Origin: Amoebidium appalachense
Taxonomy: Eukaryota > Ichthyosporea
Reading direction: 5' to 3'
DNA length: 64,000 nucleotides
Assembly (NCBI GenBank): GCA_963693365.1
Contig: CAVNZM010000009.1
Coordinates: forward strand, 9,114,001-9,178,000
Every line of letters starts with the position of its first letter. Position 1 is the stretch's first letter. Of the stretch, positions 1 to 13,737 are shown piece after piece. A program made the position numbers and the translations under genes. Below the pieces are notes generated by a model, which worked only from the letters and a program-made list of their open reading frames with translations, was not told the origin of the DNA and made no database searches.

Positions 1-700
1 CTCTCTTTCATGATAGACACTCTGTGACTGGCAGTCGACATCCATCTCCCTTTTTCTCTGTGTGCGTACCGGAGGACATCATTATTCGTTGTGACTGTGC
101 CGGACCAACATCATTTAATAAAGACGGTTTTTAGAACACTGCCGCAATGCCTGGAGACTATGATATGGCACCGTAGGCTTGCACAGCTGTAACCCTTGCG
201 CCCTTGAAATTGTACTCGGGTGGGCAGGATGTAATGATTTTTCAGAAGGTGCCATAATATTATGCACACAGGCGCTCCTGTGTTGAGTTAGAGGCTACTG
301 TGCATACACCGTCAGTGTGTTACCTCCACAGATATCGATTCTACAGCAACAGTTACTTACACGTGCACCCGTGCCGGTCGTGTCCACACCAGCTGTCCAC
401 ACCGTGAGAGAGTTCATCGCAGCAAGACCTTCTCAAATTCGCACGCCAAGTACAGCTCGAGCTTCAGAAACACTCCCCCAACAAGGCTCTTATGCATAGT
501 CATCCAGCGATTTTGCTCGTGTGACATGGCCACCAATCTTTAAATTTCTCTTAAAGTGTGGGCAGCCCCCCCCCCCCCCCCCCCCCCCCCCTCCTTTCCC
601 CCCCCCCCCCCCCCACCTCCCTGGCACGTGCCTTCCCTGGTGTCTGCTCAGGTTCTATGTCTTGAGTATGGCTTAATAAAGTTTGCCAATGGGCACCTTT

Positions 701-1190
701 GTGTCTTCTTACCTGCCGACACCTCGTGTGTTCCTCCAGGTACGTTAGTGCTCGCGTTTCCGGGCACACTTTGTAAACAAAGTGTGGGTCCGCGTCCTAT
801 CCCCCGGACACTTTTTGTGTCTGAGTATCTTTCGGGCACCCATGTGTCTTTTTACCTGCCGACACCTCGTGTATTCCTCCGGGCACGTCACTTTGTTTAC
901 AAAGTGTGGGTCCGCGCCCTATCCCCCGGACACTTCTTGTGTCTGAGTATCTTTTGGGCACCTATGTGTCTTTTTACCTGCCGGCACCTCCTGTGTTCCT
1001 CCGGGCACGTTAGTGCTCGCGTTTCCGGGCACACTTTGTTTACAAAGTGTGGGTCCGCGCCCTATCCCCCGGACACTTTTTGTGTCTGAGTATCTTTTGG
1101 GCACCTATGTGTCTTTTTACCTGCCGGCACCTCGTGTGTTCCTCCGGACACATTAGTAGTGCTCGAGATTCCGGTCACGCTTAAGATGTG
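701..1190. repeat. Tandem array of 143/122-bp units
   Basis: Three full units (701-843, 844-965, 966-1108) and a decayed fourth (from 1109) repeat the same text, beginning GTGTCTTTTTACCTGCCG and ending with a GGGCACC-type block. The middle unit lacks about 21 bp. Each unit contains a short perfect palindrome, CACTTTGT-NN-ACAAAGTG, with AA or TT as the centre. No protein reading is supported in any frame. Confidence 0.9.
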
Positions 1191-1757
1191 TGATTCGGCC
1201 GTGATTCCCCGAACACTCTCTGTAATCGAGTAACTCTGACCGTAAATACTTTCAAATGGACGAATACTCAAACCGGTAAATTTTTCAAATAATGATTGGT
1301 ACTGCCTGTGACTCCAAGGATGACCTATAGAACTTGTTTTACAGCAGATACCTTTGAAGATCACCCAATGATTCAGAAGGAATCATTGAGAACAGCCAAA
1401 AATAACAAAATGATATGAACTCAGCAATCATGATCCATTGCAGAACATAACAGTACGTCGGACACCCCGGGTCTCAGGTTGCTCAAGTAGTCGGAACATT
1501 TTTCGTTTAAAATTCCGATACCGTACCCGGCCTCGGCAATGCGTAAAGTTCCGAAATCTGCCTCTTCCTTTTTGACAAGTTCACCCGTCATATCAAAACG
1601 CGTAAGGTCCGTCCCTTTGGCTGACCCACACACCATTTTAGGTTCCCTTCTCGGTTTATTGATTGCCCGGAGTGCAAGAACTTCAAGGCTGAACCAGGTG
1701 GATTCGGATTTCTGTCATAACCCGTTCAGCAAGATTACTAGGCAGGTTTGTACCGGG

Positions 1758-1788
<31 letters not shown>

Positions 1789-2458
1789 AGGGGGAGGTAA
1801 TGAGGTTAGGCTAATTTGATGAGGTAAAAAAGGCAAGAAAATGAAGAACTTTATCAACTATGGAGTCGTTTTCGGGCTGATAGAAGGGGCCTGGGGGGGG
1901 GGGGGGGGGGGTTTGCGATCATGATACAATGTACGAGCCCCATCATGAAATACAAAAGCACACACCCACACGCACAAGTTGTGTGACTCAGAGGTGAGCA
2001 GGGAGAAATGGTGGGACGGGAAGAAGAAGAGAGATAGTGTGTGTCTGTGTGCAGATGCTCCAAACACACACACACACCAACAGAATCTAATGTTTAACTT
2101 ACCATTTCCGAAAATGGCTTGCAATTTCTCCCCCCTCCCCCCCCCCCCCCCCCCCCCCTCCCCCCCCCCCCCCCTCCCCCTTATCCTCGCCGATAGCTGT
2201 CTCTCACAGGGACTACCTCCAAATGCATTATCATAGTATGAAGACATATTGCCAGATCCTAGTCTGCCACTCTCTGTCTCATAAAGTTTCCTATACGCAC
2301 CCAGACAAACACAAACACCAACTTCACAGCCATGGCAGCCTCTCCTGCACTCGAGCAACTGCGCACAGCCAATGATTGGTGGAAAAGGGATTGGCTGCTG
2401 TGGCCGTAGATGATTACGTCACAAAGCTGGATGACGACGGCTATGATTACCAGTGACA

Positions 2459-2476
2459 CTGTGTGTGTGTGTGTGT

Positions 2477-2524
<48 letters not shown>

Positions 2525-2527
2525 ATG
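2459..2527. repeat. (GT)n microsatellite
   Basis: GT dinucleotide tract with a few GTAT interruptions. It lies in intergenic DNA with no gene nearby. Confidence 0.9.
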
Positions 2528-4510
2528 TGCATTGTCTTAATGTATTAGGGTTTGCCGGAGGGATGTATGTCAATTGAAAGTTCGTGGGCTCCAGGGATGA
2601 CAAAAACATTACGAAATACACGTGGCACACCGGATACAGGAATAAAGATTGTGCTGTCACGGTGCTTGTGGCTGTAGCCTAATTGGGGTGGGGAGGGTTG
2701 GGGTAAACAGAATACTGAGAGGGATAACTTAATTAGATAGTCAGTGAGGGATGATCATGAACTATGGGTTCTGATCGGGAAGAGCGGGGATAGTAACGAG
2801 TGCGCTTCGAATCCATGTAGCCTAATGTAGCACTGATTAGACGTTATTACACCACCCACCACACAGCTGAAGGGCATCAACCATTCCAAGCTGCAGCGCC
2901 TAGCAAAACGGGCCGCACCAGGACTGCATATGTGTCACGGTCAAGGAGCTGTATGATGGTGGGTGCTGGTAATATTGTCTGTAATCTGTGTCACTTTGTG
3001 TGCGCTCTTGTGCAAAGTTGAAGTAGGCCGGCGGTGAATGTGAAATTATTCTCGACCCGAATTTGACATACACACCCGTAGATATTCTTGCAATGGCATC
3101 GGCTCCTACCATAAAGGCAATCGATTTACCTGGCGGCTTTCTCCGGGTGGTGATTAAGAAAGCAGCTGAAACGCGGGGCTTGAAGCTGGTAAGATCTATT
3201 AGGGCCGGCAAGGATGTCGTGGGACTGGTTGGGACGGATGCCCTTGAGTTCATTGTTTTAGAATCTTTAAGCGGTATTGCGTGGAAATTTTGGCTGAAGA
3301 CTCTTGAAATTTTGTTGAGTCTCTCATTGGAGTCGCACGAAGTTCTCATAAGATTTGTCAATTTACGGTGTTGTGTTTGGGTGTGAAGGGTGTGAGGGGT
3401 TTACACACTTTTTAGGGTGTTTTTTGCCCTGCGTGTGCGTAACTGTGTGTTTGTTTGTGTGTGTGGTGCCTGGTCTGTGGAAAAGCTTGAGTCGGTTGTG
3501 ATCAGTTCGACACATGTTCAAAGTTTTAAATTTCAGTCGAAATCCACTTTTAATACTATGTTTCTCTTTCTTCGTAGCCCAATTCCATGACATGGTTTAT
3601 ATCAATGCGGTGACATGTTTTTCACTAATTTTAACTTGGTGCAACCTTTTAAACTTTTTACGACTAAATCTCATTCAATTCTTTCAAACTGCACCAATCA
3701 AATGTTAGCGATTTAAAATTTTACAAACTTTGTCGTTATTTTTTTGTTTTTACCCTATCACTTTCTTGATTGATCAGGGTGGCACGGCGTCATGTTGGAC
3801 GAAAACGGACATCATAGTGGCCACAACTTACGTTTTTTTTATTGTTATTCTTTATTGTCGTTCTCCGCGTGCTCGTGCGTGTCACTATGAGCAAACTTTG
3901 GGCTGCGGCAAATAATTCTCAACTCTATATCCCAAATTTGTAGGTGAGATATAACACTGCTTCACTCACTTTCATAAATTTAAAAGCTGATTGGGCCGGG
4001 TATGGATGTTGTTTTGTACGAGCACTTCATGATATATATGGCAAGGGGCAAATTGCAGGGGTCGACACGAATGTGAACAGTCTTGGAAGTTCAAGCTTTT
4101 AATAAATTGATCGATGTATGATGAATGAAGCCTCATATCCCCCCCCCCCCCCCCCCCCCCCCCCCCTCTCCCCTCAAGAGAAAAGAGAAAAAAAACACAC
4201 ACAATGGCCACCATCACACAGTGACACATGTACACACACACACACACACCCCGCCATGATGTACATACACACATGTACGATCCTCCCCCCCCCCCCTCCC
4301 CCCCCCCCCCCCCCCCTCCCTCCTTGACCACCACCACACACACACATGATGTACACACACGCACCACGGTGACCACCAGCAAAATATTATAATGAAAACA
4401 TAGCCATAGATGTTACAAAGTTCAATGATAATGGGTAACTCCCGGCGACATGCCTCGGCCCTTTGGCATTACTTTATGCCTAATGCCGTGTACAGCATTC
4501 TGAGGAGGGT

Positions 4511-4555
<45 letters not shown>
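4511..4555. repeat. Poly-G tract (~45 nt)
   Basis: Uninterrupted G run in intergenic DNA. It is one of the longer members of the poly-G/poly-C class found throughout the window. Confidence 0.9.
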
Positions 4556-4556
<1 letters not shown>

Positions 4557-5766
4557 AGCGAGGAACAGTATATGTGACTATGTTTTGAAAGAAGTACGAA
4601 GGTTTACCTTGAAGCTTAGGGCTTCATGTGCCACTTAGTCTTTGGCAACATCTTGCCCGTAGTAATACTAAGTTAAATGTAAATACAATCGCCTAGTCAC
4701 TCAGTATATGTCATAATATAAGCAAACATCATATCAAGTGCGTAGGTGAACTCCGTGTAGATACATAAGTTGTGCTGAGCGATATTCCTATATAATCACA
4801 CGCTCTTAGACTAGCTTGAATTAATTTCCATAATATTATGGGCTTTGTTTTTAAGTTGCCATGCCTTCACAAGCTCGAACACATGGTTATTGAAGTCAAA
4901 TGATCAATTTGGTGATGCATATGGTACACTACATGTACAGCTGCAGGGCGCACACAGTCACGTGGGTGTACACCACGTGTAGGTGCGCGGGTCGGTGCGC
5001 ACACCTGCGTGTGTGCGCCCTGCGCTCATGCGCATGTTTGTGTGCGGGTTGCAATGGGGCCCCGGCGGGCAGGCGGGCGGCGGCGGCGGTGGGGGGGGAG
5101 GGGGGGGGGGGGGGGGGGGGAGGGGGATTGTGTGGCCACGGTGGGATGTGGACGCAGGCCTTTTCTCTCTGTGTGTGTGCTCGCACACGTGTACACATGT
5201 TTATGTGCTCATGCACATGATGCACTGCTTGTACCGTGGTCAGTCCCGGCTGATGAACACACAAAGGTTGAAAATCAGGCATAGTGTGTTCTCGAAGCAA
5301 CTACGAGTTTATTCATGATTCAAAATCCTTTAGTCACATTCAGACATGATTTTGAGTTCTCGGTATTCTTTCGATTCTAGATCTGCATGTACAATATTCT
5401 ATGAATATTCTATGCTATTCAACAGACATACAGATCTTGCCACTGGCATTTTGTTATTCAGAATTCCCAAAAGTTACCGCCTGGTCAGTAGGCTAATAGA
5501 AAAAGTAAATACCATACCTACCTATGCACCTACTAAGTTTACGGCTACCGGTTTGATACACCAAACTTACAGTGCCATATGCATGCCTTCGGTATGCAAC
5601 ACACATCCCAACATACAAACAACTGAACAGACACTACCACAACACACAGTAAATACGGTAATTTTTGCATGCCAGGTATCACAATGAAGAAGAACGTTAA
5701 CTACAAGCTTGCAAAGTATCACTCAATCCAAGGCTGGGTTGGATAGTTTTCATATAATGCATGGGC

Positions 5767-6318
5767 CTAATTGCTAGGTGCCTCCCCATCCACAACGGCG
5801 GCAGGAGCAGCAGCAGCCTCTTCAGCCTGTGCACAAATATATATATATATTAGTCTGAAGCAAAAAAGAAAAAAAAATAAACAAGAAAGGAGGGGGGGAA
5901 AAAATGATATAAAAAAAATTGTGCCCCCCCCCCCCCCCCCCCCAAAAAAAAAGCACGAAGTATCAACGTGTCCACCTCGAAAAATGCAGGTTTTGCATGT
6001 AAGCCAGATCATTGCATATCACAAAGGGGGTGGTACCAAGGACTGAGAATAGCAATAGTGGTATGGGGCTCAAATAGCAGGCACGGGTTATTATATTTTA
6101 TTTTCTTTATTTTATTTATCTATGTTTAATTTTATTTTATTTTATTTTATTGTATTTTTTTTTTTGGGGGGGGGGGGGGGAGAGGGGGGAACACGGTTTG
6201 AAGCACAAATACACGTGGAGAAACACGATGCAGGACACCTCTTGGAACAAGGTTCGAGTATGCTACATCAGGAGAGCGGGAGGGGGGAGGGGGGGCGAGA
6301 GAGAGAGATGAGAGAGAG

Positions 6319-6369
<51 letters not shown>

Positions 6370-7047
6370 GGGCGGGGGCCGGGGGGGAGGGGGGGGGAGA
6401 GGGGGAAGAGGGGTAAATACCTTAGGCGGCTCCTCTTTCTGGGCTGCATTATCGGCAGGTGCAGCAGCTGCAGCCTTCTTCTGGCCTGGCCGGGGGGCAG
6501 TGTCATAGAATTGCTGTGTGAAGCACAGTGGTGTTAGCATGTGATCATATTCTGGGAGATTTCTTTCTTTCTTTCTTTCTTCTTTTTGACGAAACACACA
6601 CACGCACATACGCACGGACACACACATTGTCAAACACGCACGTACACACGTACAACCACACACACCCACCCATCGTGGCCCCGCAAGGGGTTTCTCACAT
6701 AAGTACACACACAAAGCAAGCAACACATACAGACTTCCCGAAAAAAAGGAGGAAATGTGTGTTGGGTGTGTGATGTATGAATGCCTGTATGTTCTTGAAC
6801 TTATTTGTGTGTGTGTGTGTGTGTGTGTATGACTTTGCATGCAGTTGTGCCTAGAGCCTGTGCCAGTGCTCGTGCCTTTGTGTACGTGTTTCTGTTGTGA
6901 TGTGTGCGGACTTGTCTACGGGGGAAGGGGGGATTTCATCCGCAGTACCCAAGTTTCGACCCAAGTCACATAGCTTAGGCACAAGACATCCACCTGAGAT
7001 ACCCACCTAACGATTTTTCAGATGAGACGAGCAAAGGTCAAGAAAGG

Positions 7048-7083
<36 letters not shown>

Positions 7084-8573
7084 ATGTTTTCTTTCTTTTT
7101 TTTTTTTTTTTTTTTTTTTGGGGGGGGGGGGGGGATGTATGCACTTGATGTGTGCATTAGAAGGATGTAACCATGGGGTAGATACCAAAGGACAAAATAT
7201 AAAACGTTACAAGAATAAGAGACCCAAAGGGGGGAGGGGGGGGGGGGGGAGTATCAAGTACCTTGCGTTCCTGTATAGCCTCTAGTGTGGCAGGGATATC
7301 GGCCCTGCTGAGGGGAGCCTTGACTTTGATGAAGCCAAAGTCTCCAATCACACTGATGGGCATCGTCAGGCTGTCGCTCTGCACCAACCCAGTAAATGTG
7401 TTAGACATTCAACCCCCCCCCCCCCCCCCATTTCCTACCCCCATGCCCTGTCCTTTGCCCCCCCTTTTCCCCTCTACCTCTTTAACAATTAGATCTCCTC
7501 TTCCCCCTCCGTCTCCCTACCTTCCTTCCCCCCCCCCCCCCCCCCCCCCCTCCCCCGTTCTCCCATCTTCTTTAGTACCATATTTTTTTTTCCACGAACT
7601 TCCTACCCCAACTCCTCGCTGTCGTACCCATCTTCGATGCTCTGCCCTCAGTATTTTTGGTCCATGCCTCCCACCTATCCTATCCCAAGGTCCATTTGTC
7701 ACACCATTTACCTGCTTCCACCACTCCCCATGTTCCTCCTCCTTCCCCCTTCCCCTCTCCTCCCTATGAAATGCACACAGCCAATTCAAAAAGGCCGTTT
7801 AACCCATAGCCTATTGATTCAAAAACAGTCCCCCCCCCTCCCCCCCCCCCCCCCCCCACACACACACACAAAAAAAAACAAACAAACAAACAAACAGACA
7901 AACACTCACACATATGACACACAGCCTCTCCCGACATCTCCCGAGGGCCCCCCATCTCCCTCATGTATGGAATACACCATACTCGTAAATCGGTTAAGAC
8001 GTTAAAGAACAACCATCTCTCTCATACTCGTAAATCGGTTAAGACGTTAAAGAACAACCATCTCTCTCATACTCGTAAATCGGTTAAGACGTTAAAGAAC
8101 AACCATCTCTCTCCCATTTCTGTTCATCACCTTTCTGACCTTCGTCCATAAAAAGCAGATAGCATGGCAACCCCCCAAACCCTCTCCCCCAAAAAGAAGA
8201 AAAAAAAACAAAGAAAAAGAAAAAGAAAAGCACACAAACAACACCTGCTCACATGCACAAATTCCGACAAACAGAATGGCACTCTACCTGCCTTCAGATC
8301 CGACAAAGCACACATCAAAGACACATCACGTAAACTCATCAAACCGCTCACCTTTCCGACGTTCAAGCCGCCCTTCTTCTTCTTATTCTTCTTACCCGCA
8401 CCACCCTCCACCCCGTTCATAAGGAAAGCATATTCACTCTCCTGCTCCGCCTTTTTGTTGATGATCTTGGCCCCCTCCTCAAGTTCGATTTCCTGTTGTT
8501 GGAAAAAAAAAGAAGTAATAAGACGATATGTTGATACATCATAAAGGCAGATTTGCTCACGTTTGACCCCCCC

Positions 8574-8625
<52 letters not shown>

Positions 8626-8884
8626 AGAAAGAAAGAGAAATTGGAGTGGGGAAAAAACAGACAAACAAATCAATAAAAGAAAAAAAGAAAAAGCATCCCT
8701 GTCCAATGGCCTCATCAGCACCAAACTCACAGCTCACCTATGAATTCATTCTTTCTTTTTTACCACCATACATTTAACCTACCCCCCCCCCCCCCCCCCA
8801 AAAAAAAAGAAAATAAATAAATAAACAAATAAATCGAATAACCCGCCCACCACTACGCACATACACAGGTGCGCCCACGAACAC

Positions 8885-8929
<45 letters not shown>

Positions 8930-9595
8930 CCCGGTCCCAGTGCAGCAACTCCACCATCACCCCGGCTTTCATATTTGAACTTCACATCATGCAGTCTATA
9001 CAAACTGACGTTTTCTCTAGCAGAGTAACCAAGGGAAGAAAACATATAGGCTAGATACTGCATTCGTCAAACCGAGTGAGTCAATTGGCACCCACCTTCT
9101 TTTGCTGCACTGGTGCGGCAGTTTCATTATTATCACCTTGCAAGGTCTGCATTGGGTTAAAGAAGTTGGAAAATGGGTTAGCAGGTGCTAAGCCTTGGTG
9201 TCACAAACACACCAACAGGAGTGGTGGAGGTGGTGGCGGTGGAGAAGTGGAAAAACGGGTGGATTTACAAGAGGGAAGGAAGAGAGAGAGGGGGGGGGGG
9301 GGGGGGGGGGGGGGGAAGTAGTATACATGATGTTCATGTATGGGGCAACTAACCATGCACACACATTTGGTGAAGTATACATGATGTTCATGTATGGGGC
9401 AACTAACCATGCACACACATTTGGTGAAACCCCCTCCCCCCCCCCAAGTTGCTAAGCCTTGGTGTCACATACACTGCAAGACAGCACGGTGGTGGCCGAG
9501 TTGAAGGTGGAGAAGTGGAGAAGCGGTAGGATTAGAAAGAAGGTGGGTGGTGGCGGCGGTGGGTGGGGTGGGGGGTGGGGGTGGGGTGTGTGTGT

Positions 9596-9627
<32 letters not shown>

Positions 9628-11801
9628 AATTTAGCACACACTTTGAGGTAGGCGACCAGGGTGCCGCAGATTGCTTTGTGCTCTTCGTAGGGGTCAATGG
9701 ATGCAAGCTCAGCCTCCCTGTGGCACGTAAAAGCATCAGCACACGGCAAATGCTCGGATATAACCGTTTGATTGAGAATGATGATAAGGCCAACTGGTCT
9801 TTCCCTACGAAAACCCATTCTCTTCCCCTTACCCCCACCCCCCCCCCCTCTCCGGAGCCCTGCGCACCCCACCCCCAAGAAACCCATTATCAAAAAGGGA
9901 AAAAAGGACATACAAGCTTTACAACAGATTTCCATGATACTAACGAAAGTATGCCACCCATACTGCTTGTGCCGGTGTGTGTGTGTATGAGTGTGTGTGT
10001 TCGCGTGCGAGTGTTGGGGAGAAAGGAGGTGGGGGCTGACGCTTGAAGGAAGGGGGGGGGGGGGGGGGGAGGAGGGAAGGTGGGGACACACACTTCTCCT
10101 TGCGTTTTGCCTCCTTCTCAGCTGCAAGCTGTGCGGCCTTCTGCTTTCTCTCCTCCTCCAACTGCTCCCGTATCTCCTGCAGGGCGCAAACATGTCAGAA
10201 CACGGGCCTATGCACATCAGAATGAGGATCTTTAACCGGCAAGCAATAAAATTATGGGTGGAAAATGGTTTCGCTCCCCTAACCCCCCCCCCCCCCCGCT
10301 TTCTTCCAATCCAGCCCCCTGCCTACCACACACACGTTTACCTCACCTCCCCTCCTCCCTCCCCACCCCCCGTCTCAAACCCCCATCCCCCCTCCACAAA
10401 CACACACATACACAGGGAGACCCAGAAAAAAAGGGTTGGGGGAGGGGAGGGTGAGGAAGAAAGGGAGACACACCCGCACCCCTCCCCCCCCTCCTTCCCT
10501 CCCACGCACACACACACAGAGCACATCCACAAAAATCGGTATCCTACCCCTCACCAACGTCAAACCATCCGCTCCTCAACAGCCTCCGCATTTTGATTGC
10601 AACTACATCCTCATACTAAACCACCACACCCACAAGCATGCTACAACCCACACATAGCCCACATAATCAAGAAGATCTGCATTTTACGCACCTTTGTCTT
10701 TTCCCAGTATTCGCTCTGAGCCTTCTGGTGAGCCGCCTGTGCCTCCCGCCTTCTAGAATAGCAGTCGTCAATCTTCCTGCGAATCTCCTCGCGTTGCACA
10801 TTCAGCCCCTTGATACCCTGTGATTATTTTTAAGTGTCAATAACACGTGTGAACACTTTTTGCCACGTGCGTCGAAAATACTAAAGCATAAGTCGTGTCG
10901 TGAACGCGGATAGATGGGAACTGGGCATTGGAGGTATCACAATGCCACCCCTTAGCAACACCTTACTGGCTGCCCCAGGATGGATTGGGGGGGGGGGGGT
11001 TTTGAATGCGTCAAAAAGTACGAAGTACACAAGAACAAACGGATAACACGATGCAGAATGCAAGCCATACATAAAGAGTATGCATAATAAGCAGAGCCCA
11101 TCCTCAGGGGGGGCCCACGTCATCCACAGTACCCGAGTTTCGACCTATTCCCCTCGTTAACGAAACCCAACTCAGATACTGTTTCACTTGAACATGAGTA
11201 GGTCACCCGTCTTGATCAGAGACGAGCAGGGTTGCTTATGCAGGCAAGGGCAGTGGGAAAGGCCGGGGGTTAAAGTTGCAGCAGTAAGCAGAAGCAAGAA
11301 AAATATAGATAGGAACTCAGGAGACGGGGCTTCTAGGAAGCTCCCCCGTCGATACCTAAGTCGATACTTCCCTGGCTAACATACTACACCAGCTGAAAAG
11401 AATTAAGTCCCGAAGGCCACAGAATTCGTAATCAGAGGGGAAAATATGAGATTTGACCCACGCCGCAGGGTAGTAACACGCTTACTAGGGCGGAACTTTA
11501 TCGTCTTCGAACGGAAAGCTATGCCCCCGGATGTCAGCCGGAAATATGGTATCACCCATTGCTTTGGGCTTGAAAAAAGCCAAACCGATAGTCCGAGTTA
11601 TGTTACGCCGGCGGGTAACATGCCGCATGGGTTCCAAGGGAGCTGTCGCCAACAGAGCGGTGTGTGCATGCGTGCGCGTAACGCAATGTGTGAAGTGTGT
11701 CTATAGCTATGAAAGGGGGTATGCAGAAGTGGACAGATGAAGTGTGTGGAGAGAAAAACAGTAAGAAGAAAAGTAGACACCGGTATGTGCAACCCCGCAC
11801 A

Positions 11802-11836
<35 letters not shown>

Positions 11837-11853
11837 AATAAGCGAAGATTACT

Positions 11854-11888
<35 letters not shown>

Positions 11889-12142
11889 GGAGGGGTCGTA
11901 GGTTGTCCAACCATCAACATAAAGACGTACACCCGAAGTGAAAACCGTAATCTTCGGGGGGGGGGGGGGGGGGGGGGGGGGGGATTTAAAAAAAATGGAA
12001 TTCGACTCTGTTAAATCAAATCTATCACCCATACTTTTTAACATCTCTTCGTTTCAACAGCAGTAAGTGACCTACCCTTTCTCTTGACCAGAAAGGAGGG
12101 ATGGTGGTGGTGCTGTTATTTATTTTATTTTATTTTATTTTA

Positions 12143-12174
<32 letters not shown>

Positions 12175-12542
12175 GGGAGGAGGAGACAAGAGTACAGCGA
12201 CACTATACACATTCAAACCCGTGACAGCAACACCCACCACCTTCTCCTTCTCCCATTGACCCCCCCCCCCCCCCCCCTCCCAAAAAAAAAAAAAAAAAGG
12301 AAAAAACACACACACACCTCGGATTCCTTGTCCTGTGCCGCCCTGATGGCATCGAGTTGCTTCTTAATCTTCTCCTCCTCCTTCTTCACCTCGCTCAGCT
12401 GGTCGTTGGTAGCCTGCATAACAAAAGAGTTGGTTACTTTTTCTTCATGCACTTCAGAGAATATCATCACTAGCTCTCTTGAACACAGAGAGAGTTCTTA
12501 TGGCACCATGCCGAAAACCGCTCCCATCCCCCCCCCCCCCCC

Positions 12543-12576
<34 letters not shown>

Positions 12577-13137
12577 AAGAACACACATACATACCCCCCC
12601 CCCCCCCAAAAAAAAAAAACACACACACACACACACACGTCTACATCCCGCCCGCTTCCCGCTCCCCCCCCCCCCCCCCTCCTCCTCCCTCCTCCCACAT
12701 ACACACACACACACCTTACCCCCAATGTCCGCCCGCCAACCAACCCTTAGATGTACCTCAAGTCCCTTACAAGTACCCCAAAGCCAAATGAGCCAAGGGT
12801 AAAAAGGGTGCAACACGTCTACCAAAAAAAAAGGAAAAAAAAAAAAAAAAAGAAAAAAAAGAAAGAAAGAAAGAAAATAAAATAAACAAAATACCCCAAA
12901 AACCCAACACACACATGCTCAAGTCCTTATTGAAACAGCCTCAAACACATCTTTACTATTCCTTCAGCACCGCATCGTACCTTCTGCTCATCACGGAACT
13001 TGTTCAGTGTCTTTCTGGCATCGTCACCTGCTTTCCGTGCTGCTTTGAATGCCCTGCCCCCAGCTCATCAGTTCTTGTACTGGTGCAAGCTCACATATGG
13101 CAATGAAAACTTCCTAGTCTCCTGACGTCTCACCTCC

Positions 13138-13176
<39 letters not shown>

Positions 13177-13704
13177 TTCCCCCTCCCGGCCGTCCCCCTC
13201 CCCCCGGCCACCGGCACGCTCATGCAAACACGCATAGAAATACACACAACCTAAGACAGTATGGTCTTTCTTGCTGTTTCTTGTCTCCCGGCCAGAAATT
13301 GACGGCATCTCCATTCCACCACCTCTTCCCTATCTTCACCGACCTAACCGTCGACTTCTTACCACATTTTTCTTCCCCCACTCAGCCCATTAGACCCATT
13401 GCTACCCCCCCCCCCCCCCCCCACGCCCCCGCCCCCTCCCCCTGATATCAAAACACACAAGCACACATACCCTTCGTCACCTCAAACTTCACCCCTTATC
13501 CCTTTCCCCCACCACAGAAACATCTCTTTCGGCCACCACCCCTTGCTCTGTACAACACGTGCTTTCAATATCCCAGGCACACAGGAAATAATTCCTCCGG
13601 AAAATTTCTTCTCTTCAAACAGTCCCTCTCTCACGTCCCCCACCCGCCCCGTGCGCTTTTCAAAACCATACAAATTTCCTCCTACACATCCCCAACCCCT
13701 ACCT

Positions 13705-13737
<33 letters not shown>

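Larger units (their letters stand above)
1..5766. other. Gene-poor left flank
   Basis: No open reading frame here looks like a conserved protein. The segment holds a C/T-rich tract (about 566-614), a tandem array (701-1190), poly-G near 1757-1797, a (GT)n tract near 2459-2527, poly-C runs near 2130-2180, 4141-4166 and 4285-4317, and a pure G run at about 4511-4555. An AATAAA-like motif near 116 could be a polyadenylation signal of a gene outside the window, but this is weak. The rest looks like unique AT-moderate intergenic DNA. Confidence 0.5.

Noticed and set aside
1421-1636. A 71-residue minus-strand frame with protein-like composition (GELVKKEEADFGTLRIAEAG)
   Set aside because: No splice partners, family match or upstream exons were found; it may be an exon of an unseen gene but the evidence is a single short open frame.
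3063-3386. A 107-residue open frame on + (and an overlapping 153-residue frame on -)
   Set aside because: Non-repetitive and followed by a GTAAGA donor-like site near 3190, but neither strand shows a recognisable family, neighbouring exons or clear start; coding status cannot be supported.
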